Notes: generated by a model not told the origin, from the letters alone. A stretch of 64,000 bases of DNA from Anthoceros angustus (GCA_010909165.1 MU008176.1:612856-676855), one strand, 5' to 3'; counted from the stretch's first letter, positions 49,494-59,035 are shown. Numbers and translations: made by a program.

Positions 49494-50339
49494 TCATGTG
49501 TTCCTTGCACCTTCGCCATCTCTTCCTTCAAGTTCAACCACACCTTGCTCACCAACTGGACAACTCTCAGATAAGCCTCCTGTGACATCTAACGTGCTTG
49601 CAGCTGTCTTTGCAAGTACACATAATCTCAGATGCAAACTTGCGGGCTTTGGGCTTCCACGAGCCCCAGCGTATAAGCATACCTCAATGGTCCCGATCTT
49701 TGGGCCACCAAATTGTCCATAGCCATGGGAAGAATTCTTTGAAATACTTACGCTCGGCTTGAACTGTAAGCACACATTTGCATCTTTGCTCCAGTCAGGA
49801 TGGAGTAAGTGTCCTTCACCACATTCGGCAACAACTGCGTTGCGTCCGAATAACAAAAAGTATGGACTGAAACTTCCAAGAGCTGCGCACCGACCACTGT
49901 ACCCCAACACGATGTAAGGGAGCAATTCATCCCAACACTTGGGCTCCACAGTAATGCAGTATTTCCTTAGTGCATCCTTGAAGGTCTGCACTAGCCTTTC
50001 TGCCAGGCCATCGGCCTGTGGATGATCCCTCGATGTCCTCCTGTGATCAATGAGACTCCTGTCCAGCAAGGTCTGGAATTCACCTCGAAACTCGTTACCC
50101 TGGTCTGTGAGCACCTCTGCGCAACTCCCAAATCGGCTGAGCACACACTGCAGAAAAGCTCTGCTGGTGTAATGCGAAGTTCTCTGTGGTAAGAACGCTA
50201 CTTCAACCCACTTAGAGAAATGCTCAATCATGACCATGCAATGTCGGTTACCTTGCTTTGTGAGAGGAAGCTCTGGCATAAGGTCGACTGACCATCTAAA
50301 GAATAGCCCCCTGATTGGAAGGGAGTGCAACACCATCAC
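49494..50339 (-). CDS. Ty3/gypsy integrase core, open copy
   Basis: Catalyses insertion of the retroelement DNA. A 281-residue open frame carries the RNase H-fold integrase core: RWSVDLMPELP (first catalytic Asp near residue 19), LTDQGNEFRGEF (second Asp near 79), and RDHPQADGLAERLVQT (catalytic Glu near 114). The triad spacing fits the D,D-35-E class. GNRHCMVMIEHFSKWVEV is the usual segment between the first two. The zinc-binding domain is upstream on the element strand. After about residue 190 the sequence is no longer recognisable. The start codon shown is only where the frame opens; the natural product is a Gag-Pol polyprotein. Confidence 0.88.
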   Translation of the reverse strand: MMVLHSLPIRGLFFRWSVDLMPELPLTKQGNRHCMVMIEHFSKWVEVAFLPQRTSHYTSRAFLQCVLSRFGSCAEVLTDQGNEFRGEFQTLLDRSLIDHRRTSRDHPQADGLAERLVQTFKDALRKYCITVEPKCWDELLPYIVLGYSGRCAALGSFSPYFLLFGRNAVVAECGEGHLLHPDWSKDANVCLQFKPSVSISKNSSHGYGQFGGPKIGTIEVCLYAGARGSPKPASLHLRLCVLAKTAASTLDVTGGLSESCPVGEQGVVELEGRDGEGARNT

Positions 50340-51500
50340 AGGTGTTAAATCTAGCTTTGACGCATCACATGCAGCTTAGCCACCACCTTCTCGACATCAT
50401 ACATCACGACCCGATGCGTACTCTTCAACATGTGGTGTGTCCTCTTCACACCAAAGTGGCCAAGGGTTTCGTGCACCTTGGTCACTATGCCCACTCTTTC
50501 CTCGGGACTTGGTACTTTCCTTACGAGTTCTCCTTGTGATGTGACTCACCATCTTCCCATGAGTATCCGCCACGCCTTCGAGTTTAGCCAAGCCCTTGAT
50601 CATTCCAGCCTTATGCCTTCCTTGGAATCGGCTTGAACAAAGCACACATTTGCATCTTTGCTCCATCAGCAGGATGGAGTAAGTGTCCTTCACCACATTC
50701 GGCAACCGTTGCGTCCGAATAACAAAAAGTATGGACTGAAACTTCCAAGAGCACACTGCCACCTGTACCCCAACACGATGTAAGGGAGCAATTCATCCCA
50801 ACACTTGGGCTCCACGATGTCGATTTCCTTAGTGCATCCTTGAAGGTGCACTAGCCTTTACGCCGAGCCATCGGCTGTGGATGATCCTCGATGTCCTCCC
50901 GTGATCAATGAGACTCATCGGCAAGGTCCGGAATTCACCTCGAAACTCGTTACCACAGTGCAGAGCACCTCTGCGCTCCCAAATCGGTGAGCACACCTGC
51001 GAGCTCTGCTGGTGTAATGCGAGGTTCTCTGTAACGCTACTTCAACCCACTTAGAGAAATGCTCAATCATGACCATGCAATGTCGGTTACCTTGCTTTGT
51101 GAGAGGAAGCTCGGCATAAGGTCAACCGACCATCTAAAGAATAGCCCCACGATTGGTAGGGAGTGCAACACCACATCACAGGTGTTAAATCTAGCTTTGA
51201 TGCATCACATGCGGCACATAGCCACCACCTTCTCGACATCGCATACATCACGACCCGATACGTACTCTTCAGCATGTGGTGTGTCCTCTTCACACCAAAG
51301 TGGCCAAGGGTTTCGTGCACCTTGGTCACTATGCCCACTCTTTCCTCAGGACTTGGTACTTTCCTTACGAGTTCTCCTTCTGACAGTAGCAGCTCACCAT
51401 CTTCCCATGAGTATCTGGCCACGCGCCTTCTGAGTTTAGCCAAGCCTGCTTCAGTCATTCCAGGCACTGTGCCTTCCTTCAGCAACTGTATGGCTTGAGG
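49770..51500. repeat. Tandem duplication within integrase, unit about 0.85 kb
   Basis: Copy A (about 49770-50640) and copy B (about 50641-51500) align. Examples are cctcttcacaccaaagtggc at 50441 and 51285, and cacatttgcatctttgctcc near 49776 and 50646. Result on the element strand: zinc finger, broken core, second zinc finger, open core. In each domain one copy keeps CAG/CTG words that the other lacks. Confidence 0.9.
51087..51485 (-). CDS. Integrase zinc-binding domain (H2C2)
   Basis: N-terminal integrase domain that binds the LTR ends. The frame contains RRVARYSWEDGELL, VPSPEERVGIVTKVHETLGH, FGVKRTHHMLKSTY and LCAACDASK, giving the H-x-H and C-x2-C zinc ligands. The other copy of this domain lies at about 50340-50760, where the frame is shifted and several residues are missing. 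After the zinc domain this frame leaves the integrase core within about 40 residues, so it is not continuous with a catalytic domain. Confidence 0.8.
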   Translation of the reverse strand: MLKEGTVPGMTEAGLAKLRRRVARYSWEDGELLLSEGELVRKVPSPEERVGIVTKVHETLGHFGVKRTHHMLKSTYRVVMYAMSRRWWLCAACDASKLDLTPVMWCCTPYQSWGYSLDGRLTLCRASSHKAR

Positions 51501-51599
51501 ATGTCTCCAAACATCCCCGACTCACAGCACATGTCCTTCTTCATGATCATCTATCCTGGCCATGAGTGCCATGAAGCTGCGGGTGCACCATCTACGTGC

Positions 51600-52100
51600 C
51601 CCTCATCCTGAGCTCTGTGACATCCTTGTCACTTTCCAGTGATTTGCTTAGCCCATCCGCATTGTGATGTACCTTGCACGCCTGCACGATCTCCATATCG
51701 TACTCGAGATAGCAGCCCCAGCTAGCTTACCACTCAACTTCATGTTGGTCATCACCAATGAAGTGGTGGTGATCTGTGACCGATTAACGCCTTCCATACA
51801 GATAGACCGAAATGCGAGCGCCCATACCTGCAAGACACTCTCCCTCATATGAGGTAGTTCACTTGAGAGTTGTTAGATCGGCTTGCATAAGCTATCACTC
51901 GCTCAACACCATCGCACCATGTTGTGACAACACCGCTCCAATTCCAGATTATCCGATGCATGTCGAGTGAAAGGGTGATCAAAATTGCTGGCGCATAGGC
52001 TTCTCCAAGCGGTCCGAAGATCTTGCCAAGCCAACTCCGGTCTTGGTCCCATTTCCACAATGTCTTTCTTCAGCTCATACAGAGGTTTACATGTGGGCGA
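51600..52100 (-). other. Probable RNase H region (weak)
   Basis: Position between RT and integrase, together with scattered minus-strand words in different frames (for example VTDHHHF-like, KLAG and HHNADGLSK-like), suggests a decayed RNase H domain. Catalytic residues could not be assembled in one frame, so this rests mainly on location. Confidence 0.4.
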
Positions 52101-52127
52101 GGTCCTTCATAAACCTCCTGTAATAGT

Positions 52128-52795
52128 TCACCAAACCCGGGCTCTAAGAGCGGCTACATCCTTTGGTCTAGGCATTTGCATCACGCACCTTAGCCGGTGA
52201 GGCATGATGCCTCCTGGTACTATCTCATGCCCCGGATACTCGATCTGCTGGAAAGCAAACTTGCATTTCTTAGGATGAGCTTTCAAACTGAGCTTGACCT
52301 CAGCAATATCTCTAGATGCTCCATATGTTCTTGATTGTCTCACAAGACCGGATATCATCTATGTAGCAACGCACAAATGGCGACCTAGCTCGATCCGCAA
52401 TTCTTTGGAAATATATAGAAGCATTTTCAGCCCAAAGCATTGTCTCCCACTCCCAAAGCTGGTCCTTCCCCAGGTGTCTTGCACTTGTCCGCTCTTCAAT
52501 CACAATTTGGTTGAAGCTGGCGGAAGTCCAAGGCGGTAAAGAACTTTGCCTTACCTATGGCATCGAAAATCTCGTCTGGAGTAGGCATGGGGTACCGCTC
52601 CATAGGAGTCACCTCGTTTAGAGGTCGGTAGACACATCCTCCTGTCCTTCCATTCACCGTTCTCATCCTTCTTGAGCGGTAGGACGGTCCGACATATTGA
52701 GAGCTTGATTTTCTTATCAACCCCGAACAACTCTTGGCGTTTGTCAACAATCTCCCATTCTGGCGAGGCGGTGCCTCCTTAGACGGGCTCTTCAT
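52128..52795 (-). CDS. Ty3/gypsy reverse transcriptase
   Basis: Copies element RNA into DNA. Three overlapping minus-strand frames give the RT motifs in order: NGRTGG then YRPLNEVTPMERYPMPTPDE and KFFTALDFRQLQ (52795-52496); WAENASIYFQRIADRA and FVRCYIDDI, the Y-x-DD box with both Asp (52503-52312); then HPKKCKFAFQQIEYPGHEI and PGGIMPHRL (52358-52128). Two frame changes separate them. A further copy of the RT start lies in the duplication at 53257-53500 (EKNKGAFAFVGRRLGYEK; LPLKKDENGEWK in a neighbouring frame). Confidence 0.9.
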
Positions 52796-53870
52796 GAGTC
52801 GTCACTACTTTGAACTTGATCTTCTCATACCTACTTGACTCCTTCCAACGAATGCAAAAGCACCCTTGTTTTTCTCAAGCATGTTGATGATTTTCGCTTA
52901 TCTTCCGGCTCACATCTTACGCAATGTGCCATACATGAACCTCTTCGTCACACTCTTGGTGGGATTCGGTATCCACAGCCATCTTGAATCTCTCCCTGAC
53001 TCATCTTCCTCACCTTAGGAACCTCTTTATCCTGCAGTAGTTGGAGGAAGGCTTTCGCTTCCCTTAACGCAAGTTGGAACATAAGCTGTGCTGACCACCT
53101 CGGCACTAAGTCAAATGCTGTCCAAGCATCCCGCATCTTGCGATTCTGATGCCCATGGTGCAGTGTCCTTCTTGGCAAAGCCCATCGCTTGCTCGCGTTC
53201 CTCAACATTGAGCTCTCCAAGCTCATTCCCTTCAAATCCGAATCACACCATCTCCTCCTGTCCTTCCATTCACCGTTCTCATCCTTCTTGAGCGGTAGGA
53301 CCGAGAAGATATTGAGAGCTTGATTTTCTTATCAACCCCGCTCAACAACTCTTGGTTTGTCAACAATCTCCCATTCTGCCCGAGGCGATGCCTCCTCAAG
53401 ACGGGCTCTTCATGAGTCGTCACTACTTTGAACTTGATCTTCTCATACCCCAGCCTCCTTCCAACGAATGCAAAAGCACCCTTGTTTTTCTCAAGCATGT
53501 TGATGATTTTCGCTTATCTTCCGGCTCACATCTTACGCAATGTGCCATACATGAACCTCTTCGTCACACTCTTGGTGACAGCTCAAGATCCACATGTCAA
53601 TCTCTCCCGCAGCCTTCCTCCGCCTTAGGAACCTCTTTATCCTGCAGTAGTTGGAGGAAGGCTTTCGCTTCTCGCAAGTTGGAACGCCAAGCCGGCTTAC
53701 CACCCACCTCGCATCGCAGTCAAATGCCTGTCCAAGCATCCTGCATCTTGCAGATTCTGTGATGCCCATGGTCTGAGTGTCCTTCTTGGCAAAGCCCATC
53801 GCTTGCTCGCGTTCCTCAACATTGAGCTCTCCAAGCTCATTCCCCTTCAAATCCAGAATCACACCATCTC
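52641..53870. repeat. Tandem duplication across methyltransferase end and RT start
   Basis: Copy A (52641-53256) and copy B (53257-53870), offset 616 bp, both beginning cctgtccttccattcaccg. Each contains the RT N-terminal segment and the last part of the methyltransferase, so the junction between the two domains is duplicated intact. This shows both belong to one transcription unit of the element and are not chance neighbours. Confidence 0.92.
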
Positions 53871-54114
53871 CTCCTGGCCTGAAGGCATAAGATTGCGGTG
53901 TGCTCACCAGAGTTGGCCATGCCCTTCTGGCTTCCCCTACTCGATTCACAGGGTAAAATGGCAACTTGTCCATCCGCTTCACCTGTTGTGAGCACCTTCC
54001 CAACTCTAGGATGTCATCCACGACCTTCCGCTTCGGAGTTGTCAAATTCTGTCTGTCGAGCACCTCCGGTCCACCACATTTGTCCGATGCTGAAACTGTG
54101 TGCATATGAGCCAC
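53533..54114 (-). CDS. Open frame holding the methyltransferase C-terminus
   Basis: 193 residues beginning close after the DACGGSYAHSF segment. It contains the presumptive target-recognition region (about residues 15-90), then EEREQAMGF and RMLGQAF, the hallmarks of motifs IX-X, and finally a linker towards RT. The stop near 53533 falls inside the duplicated junction. Together with the frame at 54130-54735 it covers nearly the entire domain. Confidence 0.7.
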   Translation of the reverse strand: MAHMHTVSASDKCGGPEVLDRQNLTTPKRKVVDDILELGRCSQQVKRMDKLPFYPVNRVGEARRAWPTLVSTPQSYAFRPGGDGVILDLKGNELGELNVEEREQAMGFAKKDTQTMGITESARCRMLGQAFDCDARWVVSRLGVPTCEKRKPSSNYCRIKRFLRRRKAAGEIDMWILSCHQECDEEVHVWHIA

Positions 54115-54600
54115 CGCACGCGTCCATGATCAACTCATTGCCGAACCACGCCCGAATCTCTTCATACGGGCCCTAACGGTGGGCGTTTGTCCATGGTCGC
54201 ACACACATTCTCCGAATGTACCAACATCGTGGATTCGCAATCGGACTTCTCGCGTGATTTTGCGAGCTCGCCAACGAAACGCCTTCACCTTTGCCTGCAC
54301 TGCCGAAAATGTCTTGCATTCCCATCCCGCGATCAAGATATCCACCGGCTTGACAAGGCTTCTAGGGCCGCTTCCCAACCAGTTCACGTCAGGGCAGCCT
54401 CGCGACCTCGCTTCCTCGCTCGGTAGTGTTGGATCGCGAAACCGAGATTCGACCCTAGCGGCTCGAATCTTCTCATCCTTTTCCACGCAGGTATATTGCC
54501 GTATCTTGACGCCACACTGCAACACCGCTTCCAGGCCACTGCTGATTCCCGAGCAGAGCTCCAACAAATGGATGCCTTCAGCGCCCACCTTCCATCGTAC
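53715..54600 (-). pseudogene. Captured cytosine-C5 DNA methyltransferase domain
   Basis: Would transfer a methyl group from S-adenosylmethionine to cytosine in DNA. On the minus strand, in order: motif I LLELCSGISSGLEA followed by acidic VEKD (54568-54460); motif IV VDILIAGWECKTFS with the catalytic Cys (54345-54301); a GKGEG loop in the next frame; motif VI ENV (54212-54204) in a shifted frame; IMDACGGSYAHSF (about 54130-54095); and the C-terminal block LNVEEREQAMGF ... RCRMLGQAFDC, corresponding to motifs IX-X (53830-53715). Order and spacing fit the C5-MTase fold. Two or more frame changes break it as sequenced, one beside a CAG-type site at motif IV. A second copy of the C-terminal block is at about 53130-53220. 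It lies between Gag and RT. Target specificity cannot be read. Confidence 0.85.
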
Positions 54601-54735
54601 TAGAGCATCGTCGATGCGTCGATCTCCCGACTTGGCAGGCCTCATACCTGGGATCGACCTCTCAGGACATGTGTCTGTGAGATTCCACGGTCGATCCTCC
54701 TTCCTTCTTGGTTCTCGAACCCTCGCTTGATCCAA
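54130..54735 (-). CDS. Open frame holding methyltransferase motifs I and IV
   Basis: The longest continuous part of the methyltransferase: 201 residues, with a basic N-terminal stretch before motif I. After motif IV (GWECKTFS) the frame leaves the family pattern, and the expected GKGEG and ENV words are found in other frames. The Pro that precedes the catalytic Cys in classical enzymes is Glu here. I recall a GWEC form in retroelement-borne relatives, but this is unchecked. Confidence 0.75.
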   Translation of the reverse strand: MDQARVREPRRKEDRPWNLTDTCPERSIPGMRPAKSGDRRIDDALVRWKVGAEGIHLLELCSGISSGLEAVLQCGVKIRQYTCVEKDEKIRAARVESRFRDPTLPSEEARSRGCPDVNWLGSGPRSLVKPVDILIAGWECKTFSAVQAKVKAFRWRARKITREVRLRIHDVGTFGECVCDHGQTPTVRARMKRFGRGSAMS

Positions 54736-55630
54736 ATATTACGGCGCACAACCTTAAGCACACCCTTCGCTCTCTTGGCTTGGCATCTCCGGAGAGGATA
54801 ACTCCCGTTTCCTCCCACATCTCATGTCGATGCTCACTCGAGCAGTGGGCAATCATGGCGCCTCATCCTCGTCCCCACTCTTGCCACCACTCCTATTCAT
54901 CCTTAGAGGAATTGCAACATGCGTGAAATCTCCTCTCCACCGTAATGGTCTCAGAAAGCTTGCAAGGGATCAACCCCATGGCGGGACGGTGAGTTCCGTC
55001 CGACCCGAAGACATCATATGTCTTTGCCGGTGACCAAACATCTCACTTCAACGATCTGGCATCCTTCGTGCGAGCTTCAATTCAATCTTCACGGGCCTCC
55101 TCGTCATTCCCGACTGTTCCTTGGTACTGCAGGTGGTGATGTTCACGTCGCTCGAGCGAGCTTGTGTCCGTCTGACTTTAGTGCCTCCTGCACCGTGCTC
55201 CCCGATCCGGATCTCGTGTCTACAAATCGTTCGGAGCATAGCCATCAAAGGTCACGTCCGTCCGTGTTATCAATCATGGCAACACCTCCTTCACCTCGCT
55301 CCTCGGCATCGGATGCTCGCCACACAACCGCCATACTAGGAAGAGATCCTGCGGATTCAAGCTCCTTTCTCGCCATTCTCGCATGATGTTTTTGAAGTTG
55401 TTGCCCTTCACTCCCGGATCCACAAGACTTCTGCAGGCACCTCCATGGCCTTGTCCGAACGCCTCAACGTCTCGACCGATCTTGACACCTTACGTGTCGT
55501 GGAGTTTTCTCGACCGGAAACTCTCGGCATCTTGGTCGATTCCGTTCGGCACTCCCTTGCGTGACGCCTTCACCAAAGTCAACAACACCTTTTCTTTTCT
55601 TGCGCACCGCCATCATGCCAAACGCCTCAT
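54736..55630 (-). other. Gag-methyltransferase spacer; protease not confirmed
   Basis: Position predicts an aspartic protease, but no clean D-T/S-G-A motif in a good context was found. A DTRSGSGSTVQEALKSDG-like stretch near 55220-55160 is the nearest candidate and lacks the expected Gly. Frames change repeatedly. Confidence 0.3.
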
Positions 55631-55632
55631 CT

Positions 55633-56660
55633 TCATCCAGTCGAGAACAAAATCCTCGCTGCATTCGCCATGTTGGCCATCTCCTTCTTGAGCTCCTCCA
55701 CTTGCCCGAGGAGAGCCTTACGACTTGGGCCCTTGCCCTTCTCCTTCTCGGTGATGCAAGCTTGGGCTTGACTGGATGAGCTTCCCAACACGCTGCCTCC
55801 ATGTGACCCCATCGCCACAAGACTTACAGCTTCCCCTTCGGACCACGGCTTGTGCTTGAGGCCTTGCGCTCACGGCATCTGCCACACTTCACAGCTGCTT
55901 GACTGCATTGTTAGCTGGCCTCTCCTTCGGCACATGTGGCTGCTTGCCATGTCCTGAGGACTGTGCCTGCTCCCGGTACTGGTACCTTGGGACAAACCTG
56001 GAATTCCCGTGTCCTCCAGACCCGTGCTGCGAAGGGCCCTTCACGACTCCGTGATCCTCCAAGTAAGCCTGGCTTACTGCATCTCCTTTGAGCACCTTCT
56101 CAGCAATTTGATAGGCGTCTATCAACTGATATCTCTCTCCCATCGCTCCATGCAGCGAGTCCATCACCTTCCTTCTTTGTCTGGCAGGCAATGCTGCCAT
56201 GAAGATCTCAGCCTCCTCATCGTCTTCACATCCGTGTCTTCCACCGTAACCTTCAATCGAGGTAAGATGCACGCAATGTCTCGTTAGGCTGAAAGAAAAC
56301 CTCGGCCTTCTGGATCTTTTCAAGGTAGAAACATGGTGGTTAACTTGGCGAACATCAAGTCCACGGATGCTCGAGCTTGTCCTCGTCGATGGGGTGCGGT
56401 CGAACCAGCCCTCTTGGCCGCCTGCACCGCTTCTCTTCTCGGCCACCTTCAGATCCCTTCTCATCTCGTAATACATTAGAGCCTCACCGCAAGGTAGGAT
56501 GACATCTTCATGAACGCCATCCTCCGAGTGAACTCGTCCTTGTATTTCATCTTGTTTTCCGCCATTGCCCAACGAAACTTCTCCTCGAAATGCAAGAGAC
56601 ATGCTTCCATGTTTTCCGTGAAGACATCGTTCTTACTTGGTGTGAACTCAAGCTCCATTC
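55633..56660 (-). CDS. Gag-like region
   Basis: Structural protein region of the element. The frame 56602-55889 (237 residues) has a helical centre, EEAEIFMAALPARQRRKVMD followed by RYQLIDAYQIAEKVLKGDAV, typical of Ty3/gypsy capsid C-terminal segments. A basic, Gln/Gly/His-rich tail follows. Overlapping frames at 56658-56476 (acidic, KNDVFTENMEACLLHFEEK) and 55818-55633 (coiled-coil-like LLGQVEELKKEMANMANAA) look like continuation before and after. No CCHC zinc knuckle was seen. Frames are shifted relative to one another, so the polyprotein is not continuous as sequenced. Confidence 0.6.
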
Positions 56661-56818
56661 TTGCACTCTCCGCTCCAATCGCCGAACTGTCTCCTTGTGA
56701 CTGGCGCGTTGTCTCTGTATTGTTCCGGTGTCCTCTTGAATGGCGAGTAGTAGACGTCGTGCACTTCTCCGTGAAGGCAGTAGCAGTGTCCTTCGTCGAT
56801 CCACCACGATCTCGTGAA

Positions 56819-57217
56819 CACCATCAATGGTTACTTCTCCTATGCCTGACCACTGCACGGATGTTGTCAAAGGGCAAATTGTTTCCACCGTTAGCCCAAC
56901 CAGCTAGCCAGAAAAGTACATCCACTGCCTCTATCCACAAACGGCTCCAGACGTATGCAGGCTCTTCTCCAGACAATTCTGCTAACTCAGCAATCGTGAG
57001 ACTACCACACCTAAGCTGTGTATAATCAATGGCAGAATTCCTGTCCATCAGAAAAACATCAGCCTATCTCTCAGTGTTGCCTTCTGCAACACTCAACCTT
57101 CTCGGATCGCAGCTGTCTCCTGGGTTGGATGGTGGACGACTTCCGCCTCTTCCTCCAATCTCCAGCCACGTCTCCTCCGGAGTATCTTAGTCCCCAACAA
57201 GAGGATTGTTGATGTGG
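56819..57217 (-). other. Element leader and start of Gag
   Basis: Between the LTR edge and Gag. A minus-strand ATG at 57048 opens a 74-residue protein-like frame (LTIAELAELSGEEPAYVW and FWLAGWANGG) that could be the Gag start. A second, shorter copy of this leader is at 59073-59446, next to another LTR. The bases just inside the LTR edge (CCACATCAACAATCC on the element strand) would be the primer-binding site, but do not match the initiator-Met tRNA site usual in plants. Confidence 0.55.
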
Positions 57218-57860
57218 TGAAATCAAGATGGAAAATTCTCCCAACGACAATGCAACGAACCACAAGAACCTCTAGGAGACAAAGACACGGCGAGGGGCAG
57301 TATGGCTGTCTATTAGAACAAGACAAACATCAACAATCCGAGAATCCATGGTGGGTGCCTACATATATAGGCAAAACCCCCAGAGTTCTCGATGAAGTGT
57401 CCACCCATCGATGGTGGGCACTTTATAATCCTACTTTCCTTGGCCTTGAAATAATAATATTTTATGTGTTTAACAGCCTATTCGTCCTTTTCCTTGATTT
57501 ATGATTTTTATGTATTTTCTAATATAAATCACTATCTATATATGCGCCATGACACATCACATGTCATGTGCCATGCATGCATACCATGCATATAGATTGC
57601 ATGCGCCATGACACATCACCGCCACATGTCCACATCACATGTCATCCTTCATCTCCATACGTATGCATACATGGCACACATGCATACACATACATGTCAT
57701 GCGGGCCATCCATGGGCCATGTACATGACATCATCAAGCACTTCAGCATCGGGGCTTGCGAGATGCTCCAGTCGATATCTAGTCATTTTCGGATTCAGGC
57801 TTATGCCTGTGATGCTCTAGTCGATATCCACATAGAGTCTTAGGTGCTCTGCTTCCATAC
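57218..57860 (-). repeat. LTR-like repeat, 5' copy
   Basis: Plus-strand start TGAAATCAAG at 57218, matching 46082 and 59447. The first 330 bp are nearly identical among copies. The remainder (catgcatac-rich, then tcgatatctagtcatt and agagtcttaggtg) varies mostly by small indels. It contains the TATA-like motif listed below. Confidence 0.7.
57360..57371 (-). promoter_or_regulatory. TATA-like box in the LTR
   Basis: Minus strand ctatatatgtagg. The same word is kept in the LTR copies at about 46224 and 59592. It lies about 310 bp upstream of the first Gag ATG at 57048 on the element strand, in the right orientation to drive the element. Confidence 0.45.
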
Positions 57861-58449
57861 AAGAACAAAGATGACGCTGGGTCTGTGCACCAGCCAAGCC
57901 ACCTTGCTCGACCATTCTCCGGCTTCCAAGATTTCCTCGCGATGCTGGCGCAATAGCTAGCACTTTGTCGATGGGCCCCCAAGCTGTCCTCCTTCCCGGC
58001 AATGACGTTATGAGCACCCTGAGCATCCATGACCCGGGTTGGCGGCGTTGTTCGAGCTTAAGCGAGCGGCTTGACCAAATCCTCAAGTCAACGTCCCAAA
58101 CCATGGTGGGAAGGCCAACCGAGTCACTGCATGCACAACCGATAACCGCGACAAAGTGAGCAGGAACTCCGAGTGGCGATGGCGACAAGGCGGTGAGGTA
58201 ACCCGTGGTGATGGGGGAAGAGGCAAGAGGAGAAGAGAGGCCAGCGCAAGTCCTAGGGCATGCCGGTGGCTCATGTGCCATGCATGCCGATTCGAGGCGC
58301 AGAAGTCCTAGGGCATGCCACCGGCTCATGCCATTCATGCCTCGGGCGCACAAATATGTGTACATGTGGCATTCACATGCCTAAAACACCGCAGCGCAAC
58401 TTCGCCATTGTCCACCACACCATGCATGTTTGGCATATATAGGCATCCG
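57861..58449. repeat. Spacer unit, copy 1
   Basis: Shares gccaccttgctcgaccattctccggc, gatgggcccccaa, ctgtcctccttcccgg, acgtcccaaaccatgg and ggcatatataggcatcc with 60086-60605 and 61761-62295 in the same order. A TATA-like word catatatagg sits at its right end, directly before the minisatellite, in all three copies. Frames on the minus strand (for example 57817-58365) are kept by composition, not by motif. Confidence 0.85.
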
Positions 58450-59035
58450 TGTTTTATCGATTTTTAATCCAAGGACAAATTTAGCCCATTATGGATTACC
58501 ATATACGCATCGAAGGAAAATAATTTCCCTTTGCTCATGCGCATTTCGTGGTCCAAGGACAAAACATTCCCGTTATGTATGGTCATTTCGTGACCCAAGG
58601 ACAAATGTTCCTCATTCGTCATGACCATGTCTTGGCCTCAGTCAATTTTGGCCATTCGGATGACCATTTCAAAGCCAAGGACAAATGTTTCCATTATGGA
58701 AGATCATTTTCGATCGACGGACAATAATTTGCCATTGTTCATTACCGTTCGTGGTCCAAGGACAATACATTCCCATCATGCATGATCATCGTGACCCAGG
58801 ACAAATGTTCCTCATTCGTCATGACCATGTCTTGCCTCATGTCAATTTTGGCCATTACGGATGACCATTTGGAGAGCCAAGGACAAATTTGCCCTTTGTG
58901 GATTACCATTTGTGACACAAGGACAAATGATTCACACGCAAGCGATCCTTCCTCCAATAAGACAATTTTGCATTTAATCATCCCTATTGGCGACCCAAGG
59001 ACAAGTGTTATGCCATTTTCGGTAATGCCCACGGA
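58450..59035. repeat. Minisatellite block 1, period about 41-42 bp
   Basis: Copies of ccaaggacaaa followed by about 30 variable bases containing ccatta/cattcgt and gaccatttcgtgac. It has about ten units with some double-length ones. Nearly identical to block 2 with a constant offset of 2154 bp from 58510 to about 58990. Confidence 0.9.

Larger units (their letters stand above)
46082..57860 (-). mobile_element. Ty3/gypsy LTR retrotransposon carrying a DNA methyltransferase
   Basis: A minus-strand element whose parts occur in Ty3/gypsy order: LTR-like repeat (57218-57860), leader and Gag (57048-55630), cytosine-C5 methyltransferase (54600-53715), RT (53500-52130), weak RNase H (52100-51600), integrase zinc finger and core (51485-49494), 3' region, LTR-like repeat (46082-46700). 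RT before integrase defines the Ty3/gypsy order. Internal tandem duplications at 52641-53870 and 49770-51500, and repeated spacer blocks at 46740-47870, lengthen it to about 11.8 kb. Protease was not confidently found. Most frames are broken, but the last integrase copy is open for 281 residues. Matching target-site duplications were not seen at the outer ends, so the true borders may lie within the repeat array. Confidence 0.85.

Noticed and set aside
55048-55250. Aspartic protease candidate of the retroelement
   Set aside because: The expected catalytic D-T/S-G triplet is not intact and the surrounding frame is broken. Listed only as unconfirmed.
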